A stretch of 64,000 nt of DNA from Fratercula arctica (GCA_947846985.1 CANTUZ010000004.1:52615672-52679671), one strand, 5' to 3'. Positions 14,832 to 28,838 are shown, counted from the first letter of the stretch. Program-made: numbers and translations. Notes: generated by a model from the sequence alone, not told the origin.

Positions 14832-14970
14832 CGGTGCTCTCTGTGGGAGAAACAGGCCTGCGAAGGGCAAGCGGGGAGCGCTGCGGGTGGCCCGAGATGC
14901 CCAGCCTGTTCCTGTGGATGACAGCGCCGGGCCGGCAGCCGCTCGGATGGCAGAAGTAGGGCAGGTATGC
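14832..14970 (+). promoter_or_regulatory. Small CpG-dense spot with splice-donor-like end
   Basis: Eleven CpG dinucleotides in about 115 bases (14832-14946) in a region where CpG is otherwise scarce, with local GC clearly above the surroundings. On the plus strand it ends in GGGCAG|GTATGC (14965-14970), a good 5' splice-site match. It could be a small unmethylated promoter with the first exon of a non-coding transcript, or just a conserved GC-rich element. No protein homology seen. Confidence 0.3.
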
Positions 14971-15071
14971 CCTAAATGCGATTAATTAGCCCTGCTGGTA
15001 AAGCTAACATGCACCGCTAGCAGTGCCAGGCAGAGCTGGTTTTCCTGACTGCTTATATACTCAGCATGACT

Positions 15072-15149
15072 TCTTGTCGTGCTGAAATTTGAGCATTTCC
15101 TACTAAGTCTGTGGGGGTTTCTCCCTCCCTTCTTCCCAGCTTTTAATCT
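15072..15149 (+). repeat. 78-bp direct repeat, copy 1 (3' splice-site-like)
   Basis: Matches 16514-16591 at 75 of 78 positions without gaps. It contains TACTAAG at 15101-15107, a near-ideal branch-point motif, then a long pyrimidine tract ending in TTCTTCCCAG (AG at 15138-15139). It belongs to no repeat family I recognise. Confidence 0.9.
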
Positions 15150-16513
15150 CTTCATCAAACACGCCCCTCGTCAAGATTTGAAAAATACGGTTTAGCTGTG
15201 CATTATACTGGTGGTCATGGCCCATTGCTTCTGCCCTGCCGATAACATGAGACTCCCCGATAGCAAAGGTTGTTCGAGAAGCAGGGAAAGTTTTCTGGTT
15301 TTATTAATTAGAAGTGGTAAATTACAGATGACTACAATGATGGCTCTGCTCATTTTTAACCAAAATGCATTTAAACGTGTTTTTACATTTTCAATACAAC
15401 TATCAAAGTTGTTCAAGAGTACCATGAAATATTTTGCAAAAATTAATGGGACAGCATTTTCCTTTTAGTGCTACTTTTCTCATGTTGCTTTTCCAGGTAA
15501 CACCAAGAATGTTTGCAATGAAAAGAGGAAATCTAAATCCTTTTTAATTTTTTTTTTTTTTTTACCTAATAAATATATCTGAAATTTCCTTCTCACCTTT
15601 TGCAGTGTGTTGAGGTAACGTATCAATGCTGCGATAGTTTTCTCTAAAAATGAGGACAAAAATATTACTTAAAATAATGATCTAAAATTATTAATTCACA
15701 GTAGTTCATGTTGACACTTTAATGGAATTACGATGAAAGGAGAAACAGAAATTCACCTCTTCAAGGCTAATATTAATAATTGGAAGCAGTTACCTCAGTT
15801 TACACATTTATGGAATTAATTTTCTTTATAAAATTAAAAAATAATTTTAAAGCATTAAATTAAAAAGTAGAATATGTTTAAACTGTATTATATAGTTACA
15901 TTGTAAATAGATACAATACTATATTATATAGTATATTTATATTATCAAATGCTGAGGTATTGAAATTTTAAAACTCAAAAACTGGAGCAAGCATGTTCAC
16001 ATCCTTATAAATTCATGCTGAATTTAGGTTTCAGCATGGTTCAGTAGGTTCAAAAGCAATAAATCAGCCCTAGAAAAAATGGGAAACTGGCTTAAAAAGA
16101 AGAGAAAAGACTGTATGAACACACTTTTTGCTTTTCAGACTGCTTTCTGACTTTTAAATTTTTATGATGCATATTGCTCTCAGTCTACCTGAGCGGATTA
16201 CAGGAACTACAGTTCAGCCCTTGACGTGCTATGGCCTCGTCACGATGAAGGAGTGAAACAACCACCAAGAAGCAGAAAACACGCCCTGCCACAGAAGCCT
16301 CCAGCGCTGGTGGCTGACAAGCAGCGGTGAGCAGGGCAGGAGCATCCATGAGCTACATGAAGAGGAGACACAAGAAAGCAGAGGATTCTGGCTGAAAGCC
16401 TGCCCAGTGCTTGTTTTGAGATGCTGAACAAAAAGAGATAATTTTTCCAATCATTCCGAGAGACATGCTGGTACAAAAATCTTTGTCGTATTAAATTCAC
16501 ACTGATTTACCAA
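15150..16513. other. Spacer between the two 78-bp copies, AT-rich core
   Basis: About 1.36 kb without gene signal. T16 run at 15548-15563, a strongly AT-rich stretch at about 15640-15970, and a 19-base palindrome (ATACTATAT T ATATAGTAT) at 15916-15934. Confidence 0.6.
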
Positions 16514-16591
16514 TCTAGTCATGCTGAAATTTGAGCATTTCCTACTAAATCTGTGGGGGTTTCTCCCTCCCTTCTTCCCAGCTTTTAATCT
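16514..16591 (+). repeat. 78-bp direct repeat, copy 2 (3' splice-site-like)
   Basis: Second copy of 15072-15149, differing at three positions. The branch-like motif reads TACTAAA (16543-16549) and the pyrimidine tract and AG (16580-16581) are kept. It is followed within five bases by an 18-base T run (16596-16613), so the end of the duplicated segment sits next to a homopolymer. Confidence 0.9.
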
Positions 16592-19571
16592 ATGATTTTT
16601 TTTTTTTTTTTTTAATTTCAGCTGAAGGTTCTGGTTACACCCTGCCCTGTCTGGAGCTCAGCTGGGCGAAAAGGTTACGTCCCTCAGTTCAGCAGTATCT
16701 TCTCACCACCACCTCCCTGGGAAAAACTGGCACCTTTTCAAATTGCCTGCTGCAGACTGCTCATCTGACTGCTCCCTAACCTGATTCAGTCAAACGCATC
16801 AGGTTCAGCTAAAACGTGCTAATATTTGCTTAAACAAAGCGCCCACCCAGTGCTGATCCAGGCCAGGGATTCATCAACCCCAGACCCTTTCCCCCTCCAT
16901 CACCGCTCTCACCCTACCTTCTACCAGAGATCACCTCCTCAGATCTGCCACTTTAACTGCCGTTTGGTTTTTTTTTTTAAATACCAATCATTTCAGAGTT
17001 TTGGGTATGCAGTACAGCTAGAGAAACTGGCCTAAAACAGAAACAAGGGGAGGAGGACAACTCCTGGCCAAGGGTTGGAACAAGCATCGTGGTAGGCAAA
17101 GGTGGGTGGCAGCTGGAGCCACTTCACCTGGACCCACCGCTGCTTCAGCAGAGTTGCAGTACATCTAAACCAGATTGCCCTGAGGGAGCCTTGCTGTGGG
17201 TCAGCGTTAGGGTAACAGGCTTTTCGATATCCCGAATTGCCTGAACACAGGACCCTCAAGAAGAAATGTGAAATGTTTTAGTTGCCTCTACAGAAGCAAC
17301 ATTACCCTTCTCTTGTGTTCATCCAACACAACAGTAACTGGATTTTAATGACCACAGAATTCAGCCTTCTGAGCAAGCTGCTGCTTTTAAGATGAATTTG
17401 CATATGTATATTTTTAACAGAACAGTCACCTTCAATCTTTAATTATTTAAGGGCTCTTGGATGAACCTGTCACTATGACATTTTGCTGGGAAAAAGAAAG
17501 AGAAAACCGTAAGAGCTAATAATACTGACTAAAAGACCTGATGTAACCTTATTGCCCAGTAAATACCCTATCGCCATTGCTAGTAACGGGCCACAGACAT
17601 CACACTAACTTTGCAAGGTCACAGGAGTGAGGCTTGTCAGGCCTTGCCCAAACTTGCCTTAGCCTGTCTGGAGCTTTGTTTTAGCTTGTTTAACCCTAAT
17701 ATCAATTTTTTCTAATCACCAGGTGGCTAATTCATAACTTGTTTGAGTAATATCTCTGTATATGCATTGAGTATAACCACAATTAGTATTACAGGAAAAA
17801 GTCTAATTAATAATACAGATGAAATTGTACTCACGGTTCTCTTTATTTTCCCGCTCAACCTATAGCAATTACATCTGTGCTTAGATCTCTTTGATTAGAT
17901 TGTTCAGATTTCAAGTACACTAGCAATACATATAAGGTTTTTTTCCCCCTTCACCCATTAAAAGGGATGTTAAGTCTAACACGGAAGATGCCGTGGCTAT
18001 TTATAAGATAGCCAGGTCAGAACTGAAAGACCTATTTCTGTCTATAAGGATACTGGCATGTTGAGGCAGTAAAGAAGGAAAGGACTATAATTATGCAATT
18101 TCAGAGAAAAAGGATTTGGGGAAAGGAATGAATTCTCTCCCTGGAGCTCAAGGACAACACAAGACACCCCTAAATCTTTAGAAGGGAAAGGTATTTAAGA
18201 AGAGTTACGACTTTGTACTTTTCCCTGGTTTTTGTGGTCCCTGTCACTAGTTATATTTTATTTAGTGAGATGTATTTTGTAATGTGTATTTTGCATATTT
18301 GCAGACTAATCTGATATTCCATTCCCATAACAAAACCCACCACAATCAAAGGCAGTGTCCAACAGCTCTTCTCCCACTACTAACCAACAAATCCTGTTCA
18401 GTCTGGGTTACTTTCTCTCTATCTCACAGATCCATTTTTAGCAGCTCCACTTCTGACAGCGGCTCCTCAATATTGTCAGGCTGTACTTATTCAGCTGCTT
18501 GCCCCAGAAAAGAGGAATCAGACTTACATCTTTACTCTAGGTTTCCTTGCAGTTTAAACCAAAATACCAAAGGGGTATGCTTTTTTAATTAAGGTATAAA
18601 TTTTAACAGGCAAACATGTGATTCTCTGTGCTACCCAGTAAAATAGCTATAAAAAATAGCAAATGCTTAGTTGTACAATCCATGTTTTGTGCTTGACAGC
18701 CAAAAGGGAATTGCTGTCATACTTGCCATTCCATTCCTGAGCTATTTGTTATTGCTACCTTTTGTAGTGCTTTTTTCTTCTGCTGAAACCACAATATGGC
18801 AGAGCAAAAAACAAGCTGGGCTGCCAGCACTGAGCAGGCAGAACGCACACCACTGAAAGAAAAAAATTCCTGAAAAATACATTTAAAACAAGAAATACTT
18901 CCAAGGCTGATCCAAGGCACAGAACAAATACATGGAGGAATTTCACTAGAGGATCTGATTCTCTGAATAGTTATCCTGGAACAACCCTTAGTACAGACAT
19001 CATGGCTTCATCTACACCACGAAGGAAACGCAGGCTTGCAGTCAGATTCGCAAGCTGTTACAAGCACACACACCTCAGTCTGCTCTCCATTTCTAAAATA
19101 TGTCTTGATGTACCATGGCAGTTTCCAGCTAGTTTAAAACTCCATCCTCCTCCATCCTTAACTCCAGTGTTAAGTGTTTACCAATAAACTAATTCACCCG
19201 CTCTCCCACGTATCTCTCCCAGCTGTATTAAGGCCCCAACTCCATTCCATGAAGTTTCCCAGACTTTAACTATTTATTTTCAGTTTCTTTGTTATACCTC
19301 AGGCGACAATGGTTTTATTTTCGCCTAATAATTATTCCAGACAGAACCTAAAAAAGAAAGACTTCCCACATCAAAATCTGGAAGATCAGTCCTTAGACCC
19401 ACTTATCCACCCATTGAGGGCTACCAGGAAGAGTCTGCCCACCCAGCAAACCTCCCAGCTCTCTCCTGTATGCACATTTCCATTCATCTTAAAGAGCATA
19501 CGATGAAAACTATGTTAACATATATAGGGAAGGGAAAGAAGAGAGTATGCATGTTCAGAAAGTCATCATAC
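16592..19571. other. Intergenic sequence, no gene recognised
   Basis: T18 run at 16596-16613 and a shorter T run at 16969-16978. No exon or transposon recognised. Confidence 0.55.
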
Positions 19572-19742
19572 AATCATAGAATCATAGGGTTGGAAGTGAC
19601 CTCTGGAGATCATCCAGTCCAACCCTCCTGCCAGAGCAGGGTCACCTTAGAGCAGGTTGCACAGGAACGCATCCAGGCAGGTTTTGAATGTTGCCAGAGA
19701 TGGAGACTCCACCACCTCCCTGGGCAGCCTGTTCCAGTGCTC
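19572..19742 (-). mobile_element. CR1 LINE 3' end, inverted
   Basis: Minus-strand CR1 tail. On the plus strand it begins with the terminal repeat ATCATAGAATCATAG (19572-19586), then GGTTGGAAGTGACCTCTGGA, TCATCCAGTCCAACCCTCCT, and the hallmark GGGCAGCCTGTTCCAGTGCT at 19722-19741. It is truncated at its 5' end at about 19742. Non-coding 3' part only; the sequence is close to textbook CR1, so it is a comparatively young copy. Confidence 0.95.
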
Positions 19743-22700
19743 ATTGTTAGAAATTATTAAGGACGGTAAAGGAGCGGAAGAGCTATGCGGGATTTTTCCT
19801 GCTGCTCAGCACAGACACTTATTGGCTGGAGTTGTACAGCAACATTAACTAGGAATGTAATCACTACGAGCTCTGGGGGAAAAAAATCACTTGTAGTGTG
19901 GATAGACATAATGCATGTTAGATGAATGATTGAAGATAAATTTAGCATGTGTGGAAGCTGAAAATGAGCACAAGAGCTGTATGCCCAGATGTGTAGACCT
20001 AACCATTATTATTTACCTTGTGGGAGAGTCCACAAGCATTTTCTCTTAGTGCAGTCTGAGGTCCCTCCTGGCTGGAGAGTGGCACTGCTCACTGCGAAAG
20101 CAGGCAGGCTTCAGAGCAAACGGGTTCTTACAGGGCTTACAGGCAAAAAAAACCTAAAAATAAACAACAAACCAACAAAAACCAAAAAACTCAAATAGTT
20201 TCTTACCGCGCTTACAGCAGACGGCTTACAAAGGCAACGTGGCTACATGGGACTGCACTCCAGACTGCCCCCAGCTTCAATCCACTCCTAGAGCACCCAT
20301 CTTGGTACAGTAGAGACAGTATGAAACATCCTTTTATTTTTTTTAATTTATCCAAATGAGAAGGACCATGCTACCTCTATGCCTATTAAGAAACTGCAAA
20401 TATATATACAACACAGCCTGCAGAAACTGTGATCCCGTCATGTAAAGGAACATCACTAGGGAGTCCAAAATCAAAGTGACTCATGGAAATTCATAAAGAC
20501 TGCAGAGACTGGATCTTACATAATTTAATAACGCTTTGTACAGAACAGTGTAAAAATGTGAAATGTGAGATGGCCATCAAGGGCTGCAAGTAAAGGCGCA
20601 GCAGCTCAGAGCATGCTTTTATTTAATTAGGTCACCCAGTTCTTGTGAATGAGTTGGAGGATGCCTCCTCTCTTTTGAGCCGACGAATCCATATGGATCC
20701 AACAATTTGGGCAGGACTCTGTAGTTCTGCTGAAGCTATTTTCTGAGGCCTGAAGATATGTGAGCCTGGAAGAGGTGGGCAGGTTTCCGAGTGAAATGAA
20801 AGCAACTAGGGCTGCAAAAGGATGTACTGTTTCTTTTTACGCGGCTATTATTTTGTGCCATCTATCCAACAGCACCTGTGTTTCTCCCTAGTGTGCTAGA
20901 AAGGTATTCTTTGGTCTACCAGCAAATTGAACTCACGCTGGTTAAAGTATATGGTTTATTTTCTTTCAGGGGAAAAAATGAGAAATAAAATTTTCTTCAG
21001 AAAGTAGAAAATTTTAGCAGAAAAAGAAAAGGAAAACAGGCATTTAAGGACAAACTTTACATGTGGCTCTGCTATGAAGACTGATCAGCCCCGAGTCTCA
21101 CTGTAGCATCAAAACCTGCACTTGCAGTTAGAGATCCCACAAACACAGCCTTTCTTATCGACTCTTTGGTTTTGCTTCCAGGCAGTGGAAGGCATTCCGG
21201 AGATTTCCTTCCCCTGAATCAGTAAAGACCAGCTCAGAATCACAAAAAAGAGCAGCTAGAAAACGGCTACAGAAGCTGAAAGTGTAATAAATCACACAGC
21301 TAAGACAAGGGAAAAAACGTTTGCCTCCTCTTGCAAGCAGTGACAAACAAGAAAACACGACACTCTTGAAAAAGTAGGCTTTCTCCATCCCAGCTTTGGC
21401 CCTGTTCTCTCTTCTCTGCTGCTGAAAATATCCATCTCTGGTGGATAGAGGGAATTTTTAAGCTTCTAAACCAAATTGGTCCTGCAGTCCTTGTTGCTGT
21501 TGTAATAAAAAAAAAAAACAACCATAATTCCTGAGACACGTACCAGCTAAATCCTTAAAAGTGGAAGGAAATGTCCCCTTTGTTGTAGTAAAATGTCAGC
21601 CTGATGTGCGACTGAAAAACATCAAGACTAATAACGCGTATTGCCAAGCCACAAAAATGACCAAAATCGTGTTTTGCAGCTAGCGTCTCCACAGACATTT
21701 AGTTTTACAATAAATGAAAAATAAGGGCAAAAGCTATAGTCCTCCAATCCCAAGCAAAATATTTTACTGGTATGTCTAACACGTTAAGGTTCTGTTTAAT
21801 GTAAATATGTGTATCAAAATTCAGCTGTTTCCAATAGCAGCAACAACATGTGAAGGGAAAGCTCGTATTCCCCGTCACTTTATCAAGTCACTTTGCTGCC
21901 ACGCTGGAATTACTTCTGATTAACACAGGTGTGACTGAGAAGAAAATTAGGCCTCATCTCTAGCATGGATCTAAACATATTGCTGGCGCTTAACATGTAA
22001 GATAAGATAAATGAATTTTCTTCCTCTATACAACCACTCTTACTAAATACATCCTTGTAAATGTCAGGCTCCCTGATGAAGTAAACACAGTGTGAGTCAT
22101 AAGCTTCTTTAAATGCAAAGCCGCTATACAGAAGAAACTGGAAATGACTTTTAATTTGCTCTTTAATGATACCGAAGAGCGCATATCTGTAAGATGACTG
22201 AGTCTGACACCTGAGGCAGAAGCACAGATGCAGTTTCTTATTGTCTGTAAATCATCGCCCATTCAGTATTTCTTATTCTAGTACCTCGCCTTCATTTTTT
22301 TCTCTCAGAATTCAATAAATCATATCATGAGATTTAATCATAGCCTTCTGTATGAGTTATGAAATAATCATTGTCTGCTACATTATTTCTCCTTGATAAC
22401 TTTGTTGCATAGTGAAACTCCATACAATGTCCTTTGCTTCAAATAGCTAATTCTTTATTAACAGAGAAACAACAGCAGCAGCCCATAATAATCCTTTTCA
22501 TTATGCTCCAACACCCCACAAAGTCCTTGGTGTTTCTTGTATTGTGAAACTCAGCTACACAAGACGAAGACCTCTCATGAGACTGCCAAGAAAAGAAGAA
22601 AGCTGAGGGAGGAGACAGAAAAGGAACCATTTATTAACTACTGGAGATTAAACCTGAAATTTAGGATCATGGAGTTGAAAAACTATTCCCTTCCTGGGAT

Positions 22701-25700
22701 CACTTTCTAGAGCTGATCCAAAGGACAGTGGCCTCCGTATCCGAACAGGAAAACCAGATTACCCCAGTGCTGCTTTATCTTTTATCTTTCACCTTTATCT
22801 TCTTCCAGGACAAAGAGCAATCTAATAGCATGCTCCTCTCCCTGGCTGGAGTCTCACCACCTCTGAAACAGCCTGAACTCCTCAAAATGACATAGGTGAA
22901 ACGAAGGTATTTGAGTCCAACCACTCTGCAAGCAGGTCTATTGAAGAGAATAAAACGGAGGGGAAGTTAGCTCCAGTGCTTACCAGTCATTGCATGTACA
23001 GTCCCAGTAACGGGCAATGGAAGGACCTGAGTCTAGACTTAAATTTTGCATGGGGTGCCTATGTCTCATGTTAGATAGACATACTAACTGACAAGGGCAC
23101 GGCATTATTCAGTGAATCTAGCAGAAGTGTTACTAAAGAAAGAAAGACAAGAACAGAAGCTAAATCTCATTTATACTCTCCTAAAATTCAGCCTGATTTG
23201 CAAGCCATTTACAACTTTGCTAATGTCCTGTCTGCCTCTCCAGCTTTTTTTCCGGAGGACGTTTTGGCCTGAGTTCTGTTTGTTCAAATTCCTTTTGTTC
23301 CTTTAACTGCTTGGCTTATGCTGGCTCATTCTACTTTCATCGTTGCTGTTGCCACTCTTTTCTCTGTCAGCTTCCCAATATTCTGTGTATTTTTGACCAG
23401 TTGCCAGTGGTTCTATGTTCTGTGCCAGTCAGGTGCTTTATAACATAAGAATCTTCTGAAAAATAATTGTGTTAGTTTCCCCAGATATACCTGGGAAGCC
23501 TGGGAACAGTCCTGTTCTAGAGTAAAAGATGTGAAGCTTGAAACATCAAAAGACTATTTAAAGGAACACCAAAACTATCTTGTTCATGGAAATAGTCTTC
23601 AGTTATGGATGGACAGGAAAACTGGATGGATTATCTTCCTTCTCCATTGCATCTCTCAAATGAAGCATGAAATACACTTTTTGGCCTTGATTTCCCTCCA
23701 CCACCACCGCCTTAAAATGATTTTCTGCTACTGGAACTCCATTACCTTTAAGTAAGGTAGCATTGAGTTATCCTGCGTGGGAGAGGAACCACGGAGGGGA
23801 TGAAACAGTCTCTAGTTCTTGCAGAAGACATTGCCATTGATTTCATTTTGCAGTGTCATCACAAGCCAGCTGCGGTTACCACTTGCATGCCATCATGGAG
23901 TTAAAATACTTTGATGTCTGGTAATAAAAGACGTAACTTACACAGATGCCCTTTCAAAAATCTGTTTACTAAAGGGGCTTGAAAGGCTTTCCTGCATCAA
24001 CTGAAAACCCTTGAAAGAATCAGATGCCTCCTCATTTCGCAGCTACCATGAGACATATGGGGAATCGAATAAAAAGTGACCATGACTTACAGCAACATCA
24101 AGCTCCAGTACTAAAACAAGGACTTGCAGAGCGCTTATATTACAAAACACAATTTTTGTAAGTTTTGATAAAGAAATTCTTATTTGCAAGCTGAATTTTC
24201 ATGGCTACACCAACCTTACATCAAATTTGCTAGAGCAGCATCTTATATGAGGGCAAGGAAACATGCAGATACTTTTAATTTTGGAAGCAGATGGGGCTTC
24301 TGCTATGCTAAAAAAGCAGTCAGTAGTTTATGCGTTGTCAGTAGAGCTGGGTGCCAGCTCCCCTGCTCTGTTTTGGGACTACTTCTCTCCAAATTCAGCT
24401 CCGAAGCAATCCCAGGCTCCCCCAGTGACAGCGCAAACCGAAGTCTGAACACAGGAATTCAAGGGGGAGCTGTATTTTCCTGGGACAGCCTGTCCCTTTC
24501 AACTAGTATCTGACTGACAGTTGCTTGATAGGGGAAACAACCAACACAAGGTATTTGAAATAACATTTTCCTACGAAGAAAACAAACAAATGAACAGACA
24601 ATGAGAGTGATAAGATTGAAAGCTCATCTATTGGTAAAGAAATGAGCAGTAAAGAAAGTCAGTCTAAATTAGCGAAGAGTATCACCACACAGGCGAGGTA
24701 CAAGGGGGAAGAGGCTGTGAATTTAGAGCTTAATTTTAACAGCTCTTGCAACTGTCTTTGTGCATCCTCCTGCCACCCAGAAAATGGAAGATAATTTACC
24801 CCTCCTATCGGGTCTTTAATTCTTAGGGTGTGCACACAGGCAGTTACCTCTGATTAGTACTGCTTTGCAAATTCAGTCTTACTCACCTAGCAGTAATTAG
24901 TGCATCTGTGCATATGCTGGATACAGCACACATCCATGGCAGGGAAGCTATCCCACATTAAAATCCTGTGGCAGAAACTCTGTATTTTAATTTGGATTCA
25001 AATGTTATTTCAGTTTAGCATAATTAACATTCATGGTAAGCTGACCAAAGGCCACTTCAATACTGAATTTAAGTGTTCACAGAAGGATTAAACGCTTTTT
25101 CCTGAAATCAGTATTGTCAGTTGAGGCTGGGGGTCTGCTGCAGACAAACCTCCAGAAATCAGGTGCTCAGAAGTCATCACATGCAAGTGCTCAAAGAACA
25201 AGCAAGTTGTGTGTGGTAGCTTAGCTCCTTCATGTTATCTGCGAAATTATGGTGTCCTGTTAAAACATTTTACCTTAACAAAGTTAACAAAGTTACATAA
25301 AAAGTAGATTTGTGAGACACCTTCATACTGACTTCTGCTTAAGTATTCAATTAAGTGTAAACTAGCTATGAAGCTCTGGACTTGGGGATAAATAAAGGTG
25401 GAAGAAAGAAAAGTAAATATCAAATGAAAATTAAATGCAATAAAGGTTATTTTGACTCATTGTGGTATTTTCCCAGGTTAAGCTTTTATGAATCTTGTAA
25501 ATGGCATCATCTGTTGACTACTTAAGCCAGACAGCAACCTCTACAAAATATCCCAATTTTACCAGAAGAACTATGAAAAATGACGTGATACTGAAATGAA
25601 ATGAAATTATTCTCCCACACTTAGGTAAAAGCATCCCTCCCTTATCTGCACACAGCCCGAGAAATGGACTTAAGTGCGGGTCTCCAGTGCAGCTGGCATT

Positions 25701-28646
25701 TTTGGAAGCACGTAGATACTTTAGAAGCACTAGTGTAATTGAAAACGCTTTCCCTGGTGGCTTCTCAAACTATATAAATACTACTGAAGCGTCCACCCTC
25801 CAGAAAGACAGACTCAGTTCTTCAATTCAAGGATGTCTGGAAAGCCATCTGCTCAGCACAGACTTGCACCATGTATAATCAGACAACAAGATGCAGAAGC
25901 CTTTATGAAATCACAATTTCCCAACGGGGTGACTTGCTAAGCCTGTGCCAGGGCACACATGCCTTGGTGAAACCACCAGCTGCTCCTCAGAAGACTGCTA
26001 TGGCATGGTACAGAAGACACTCATAGTAAGCAATACAGTGCGTGCTGTCATTACTATCACTGCCTGGGGATCTTCTAACAGAACAGTTTTGGCTTAGAAG
26101 AAGTCCACTTGTCAAAGCCAAGCTACCTACCGAAACATAATCACCAATTTAAACATGAATGGCATCACCAAGAGACCCTTCTTTCGTTCTAGCATGGCTC
26201 ACGAACACTCCTGTGACATGAACACCCATCTCAGATCCGAACAGGCAAACTTTTTCCTGCTCTTCTGAGCTTTTGCTTTGATTCGCAGCATGGTCCTCAC
26301 TGACAGGTGGCAGAAATGAGTTTTCTCCTAGCTCCAGCATTGCTGTATGGAGGTTCCTGCCCCAGCGTGCTCGGTGCTGCCCTGCTCACCTCTGCCAGGT
26401 GAGCCAACTGTGTGACTGGGTCACTCAAAACTGCTATTCAAACAATGTTCTTCTTTTTCATTAAAGTTAAAAAGGCAGCAACTGCATAAATATCTTGCGC
26501 AAGAAACCTCAGATACAAGCAGCATGCAGCCGAAGGTTACTGGCAACAACCAAGACCTCCAACCCAGCCTGAAGCAGAGCTTGTACCTCCTTGTTCAAGG
26601 ATGCAATCCCAGCCACCCGGCCACTCTGCATGAGCTTCTTCCCAAGCTTTCTTACAGGAACCGCTTTACTTTACAGGCACAGTCAGTCAACCCTTAGTCC
26701 CTCTCCTCCACTACAATTGAAAGGTTTTTTCTATATAACAATATACTTTTTCTGACTAAAGGAATAGTTGTATAATATTAAGTGAAGCAGCTCAAAAAGT
26801 GGAAAGGACCATCAAGCCTAGAATCCAGTAGGTTATTATAATAATTTCTGCTTTTTCTAGGCCTTAGAAAGCTATTTTTAATCTTTCTCAAATCTAGGTG
26901 TGATCTGCAGCCTCAGTAAAATACTTTGAGTTTCTGTAACCCAAGCAGGTACCAATTATGTAGGCAAACACACCATTTTATGGTTACTATCCATTAATCC
27001 ATTTGGTTGCTCCATCACTATTCCTCCCTGATGCTCATCTCCCCTTTTCCTTCCCCAAAGTCGTATTCAACAAAGCTGATCCATAAAAGCCTTTCAGTTC
27101 TTATCTGCGGCAGACAAAATCCTTTAAAAAGCTAATCTCAGGTTTTGTTTCATTTGACGCTAACACATTAAGCCTCCGAGAACTCTCTGTATTGTGCTGT
27201 CAGCTTACATTTCTCAGTGCTATAGGACTGAAAAGATGAAAATTAAATGGCAAGCCAGGGCTCCCTCCATCAGCACTGGTAGATAACTATGGTTCAATCT
27301 CACCTCTTCAGTACATTGTTGAAGGCAGCTGAACAGGTTTTCTCCCCATATGTGCAAAACTTTAATTTTGTCTATAGCTGTAATACAGCCCTGCTCTGAG
27401 GTCCTGCCAGCACTGCATGTAACTCGCAGGAACTCCTCAGGTGCTTTAATCCAGGTTACGGCTACAAGTTCACATCAATACCAGCCACATCCTTCCCATG
27501 TTGAGGGAAACAGCAATTCTTAATGCTTTTGTTGGGCGGCGGCATTGTTCACTACCAGCCAGACAAGGCAGCTAGGCTTATTTGCTTTTGTCACTCATGA
27601 CAACAGCCTGCAGCTGATAAAAAATTGTATTTTCAACTGGCTTTCTTCTGTTCAGGCTGCTGTAACAGCACGGACACACTGTTCCTAGTTTCCGTCTGCG
27701 TACAGTGCTGTCTACCATGTGAGGCAGTAAGTGGTTCACGCTGCCCAAATACATTTTTAACCCTGACAGTGCATGGCCCGACATCACACCCCAGTGAAAG
27801 AGAGCAAACATGTGCCAAATCCTTCCATGTCAGGAAAAAAGAATTTTACAGCAACTTCGAGCTTGTGTAAACTGACTGTAAGAGGTGCAGAGCACAGTAT
27901 GTTCCAACCCTTTGTGTTTCATGTTGTTTCCTTGCCACCCTTGGTGGGTGGAAGGGAAGAGGGGACTACTCTTTAATTTCAATATCCATATTGGTTTCTC
28001 CGCAGTTTAGTGAAGCCCCGAGAGGGAGAGGGGCTCCCTGTTCTGTGTGAGCAGCCTATTCACAAAGCTCACGCCGCTTGCGGCAGAGTGGCCCCCTGCT
28101 GAAATGCAATAGGTTTCCAAATAGCTTTATTCTGGTGCTGCAGATAATGGGCTTCTGCTAACAACTTGACTTTGTTCCTAGACAGCTATTATAGTCTTAA
28201 TGCTGGTGAATCTTTAGTCTGCTTAAACAGACATCTGACCAGGCAACACAGCAAATACCGCGGCCTCTGCTTAGCACAAATAAAAAGCTGAGATCAGGTT
28301 CATTTCATCCATTTCATTTGGCTGCTCAAAATTTCCCCTTGAAAAGCTGCTTATAGAAACCTGGACCAGTATGCAAAAATATCACAAGCAGAGAAAATAG
28401 ATAAATGTATTAAATGGAGCACATTTGTTTAATGTATATCTCTGTATACATCATATACATCTGCATATATAATGCATACAGCAAATGCATATAAATGGCA
28501 TAGATTTTCCTACAATCAGAATATAAATCAAGAATTTTTATGATGGATTGTCCTGTGATTGCTTGAAATCAGCCAGGCAGCTACCGGGAAGTTAAGAATA
28601 ACTCATTTGCAATACATTTCTAAGTAAACTATCTATACCTACATAA
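19743..28646. other. Intergenic sequence, no gene recognised
   Basis: No recognisable exon, RNA gene or transposon. Short A runs (for example near 21507-21520) and a poly(T/A) patch near 20336 only. Confidence 0.5.
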
Positions 28647-28682
28647 ACACACACACACACACATATACACACACATATATAA
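28647..28682. repeat. Compound (AC)n(AT)n microsatellite
   Basis: Roughly eight AC units, then ATAT, four more AC units and a short AT run. Confidence 0.9.
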
Positions 28683-28838
28683 AATACCAAGAAAAGTATG
28701 CATAGACACAGTCTGTGTAACAAACTAGCCTGTTTTCAGATTTTAATAGGAAAAAATCACACAAAGGAAATAATCAGTAAGTGCATATAATGCCTGTATT
28801 GTATTCCTTTGAGACCTTTCTTTGCAGAATTTTCAGAC

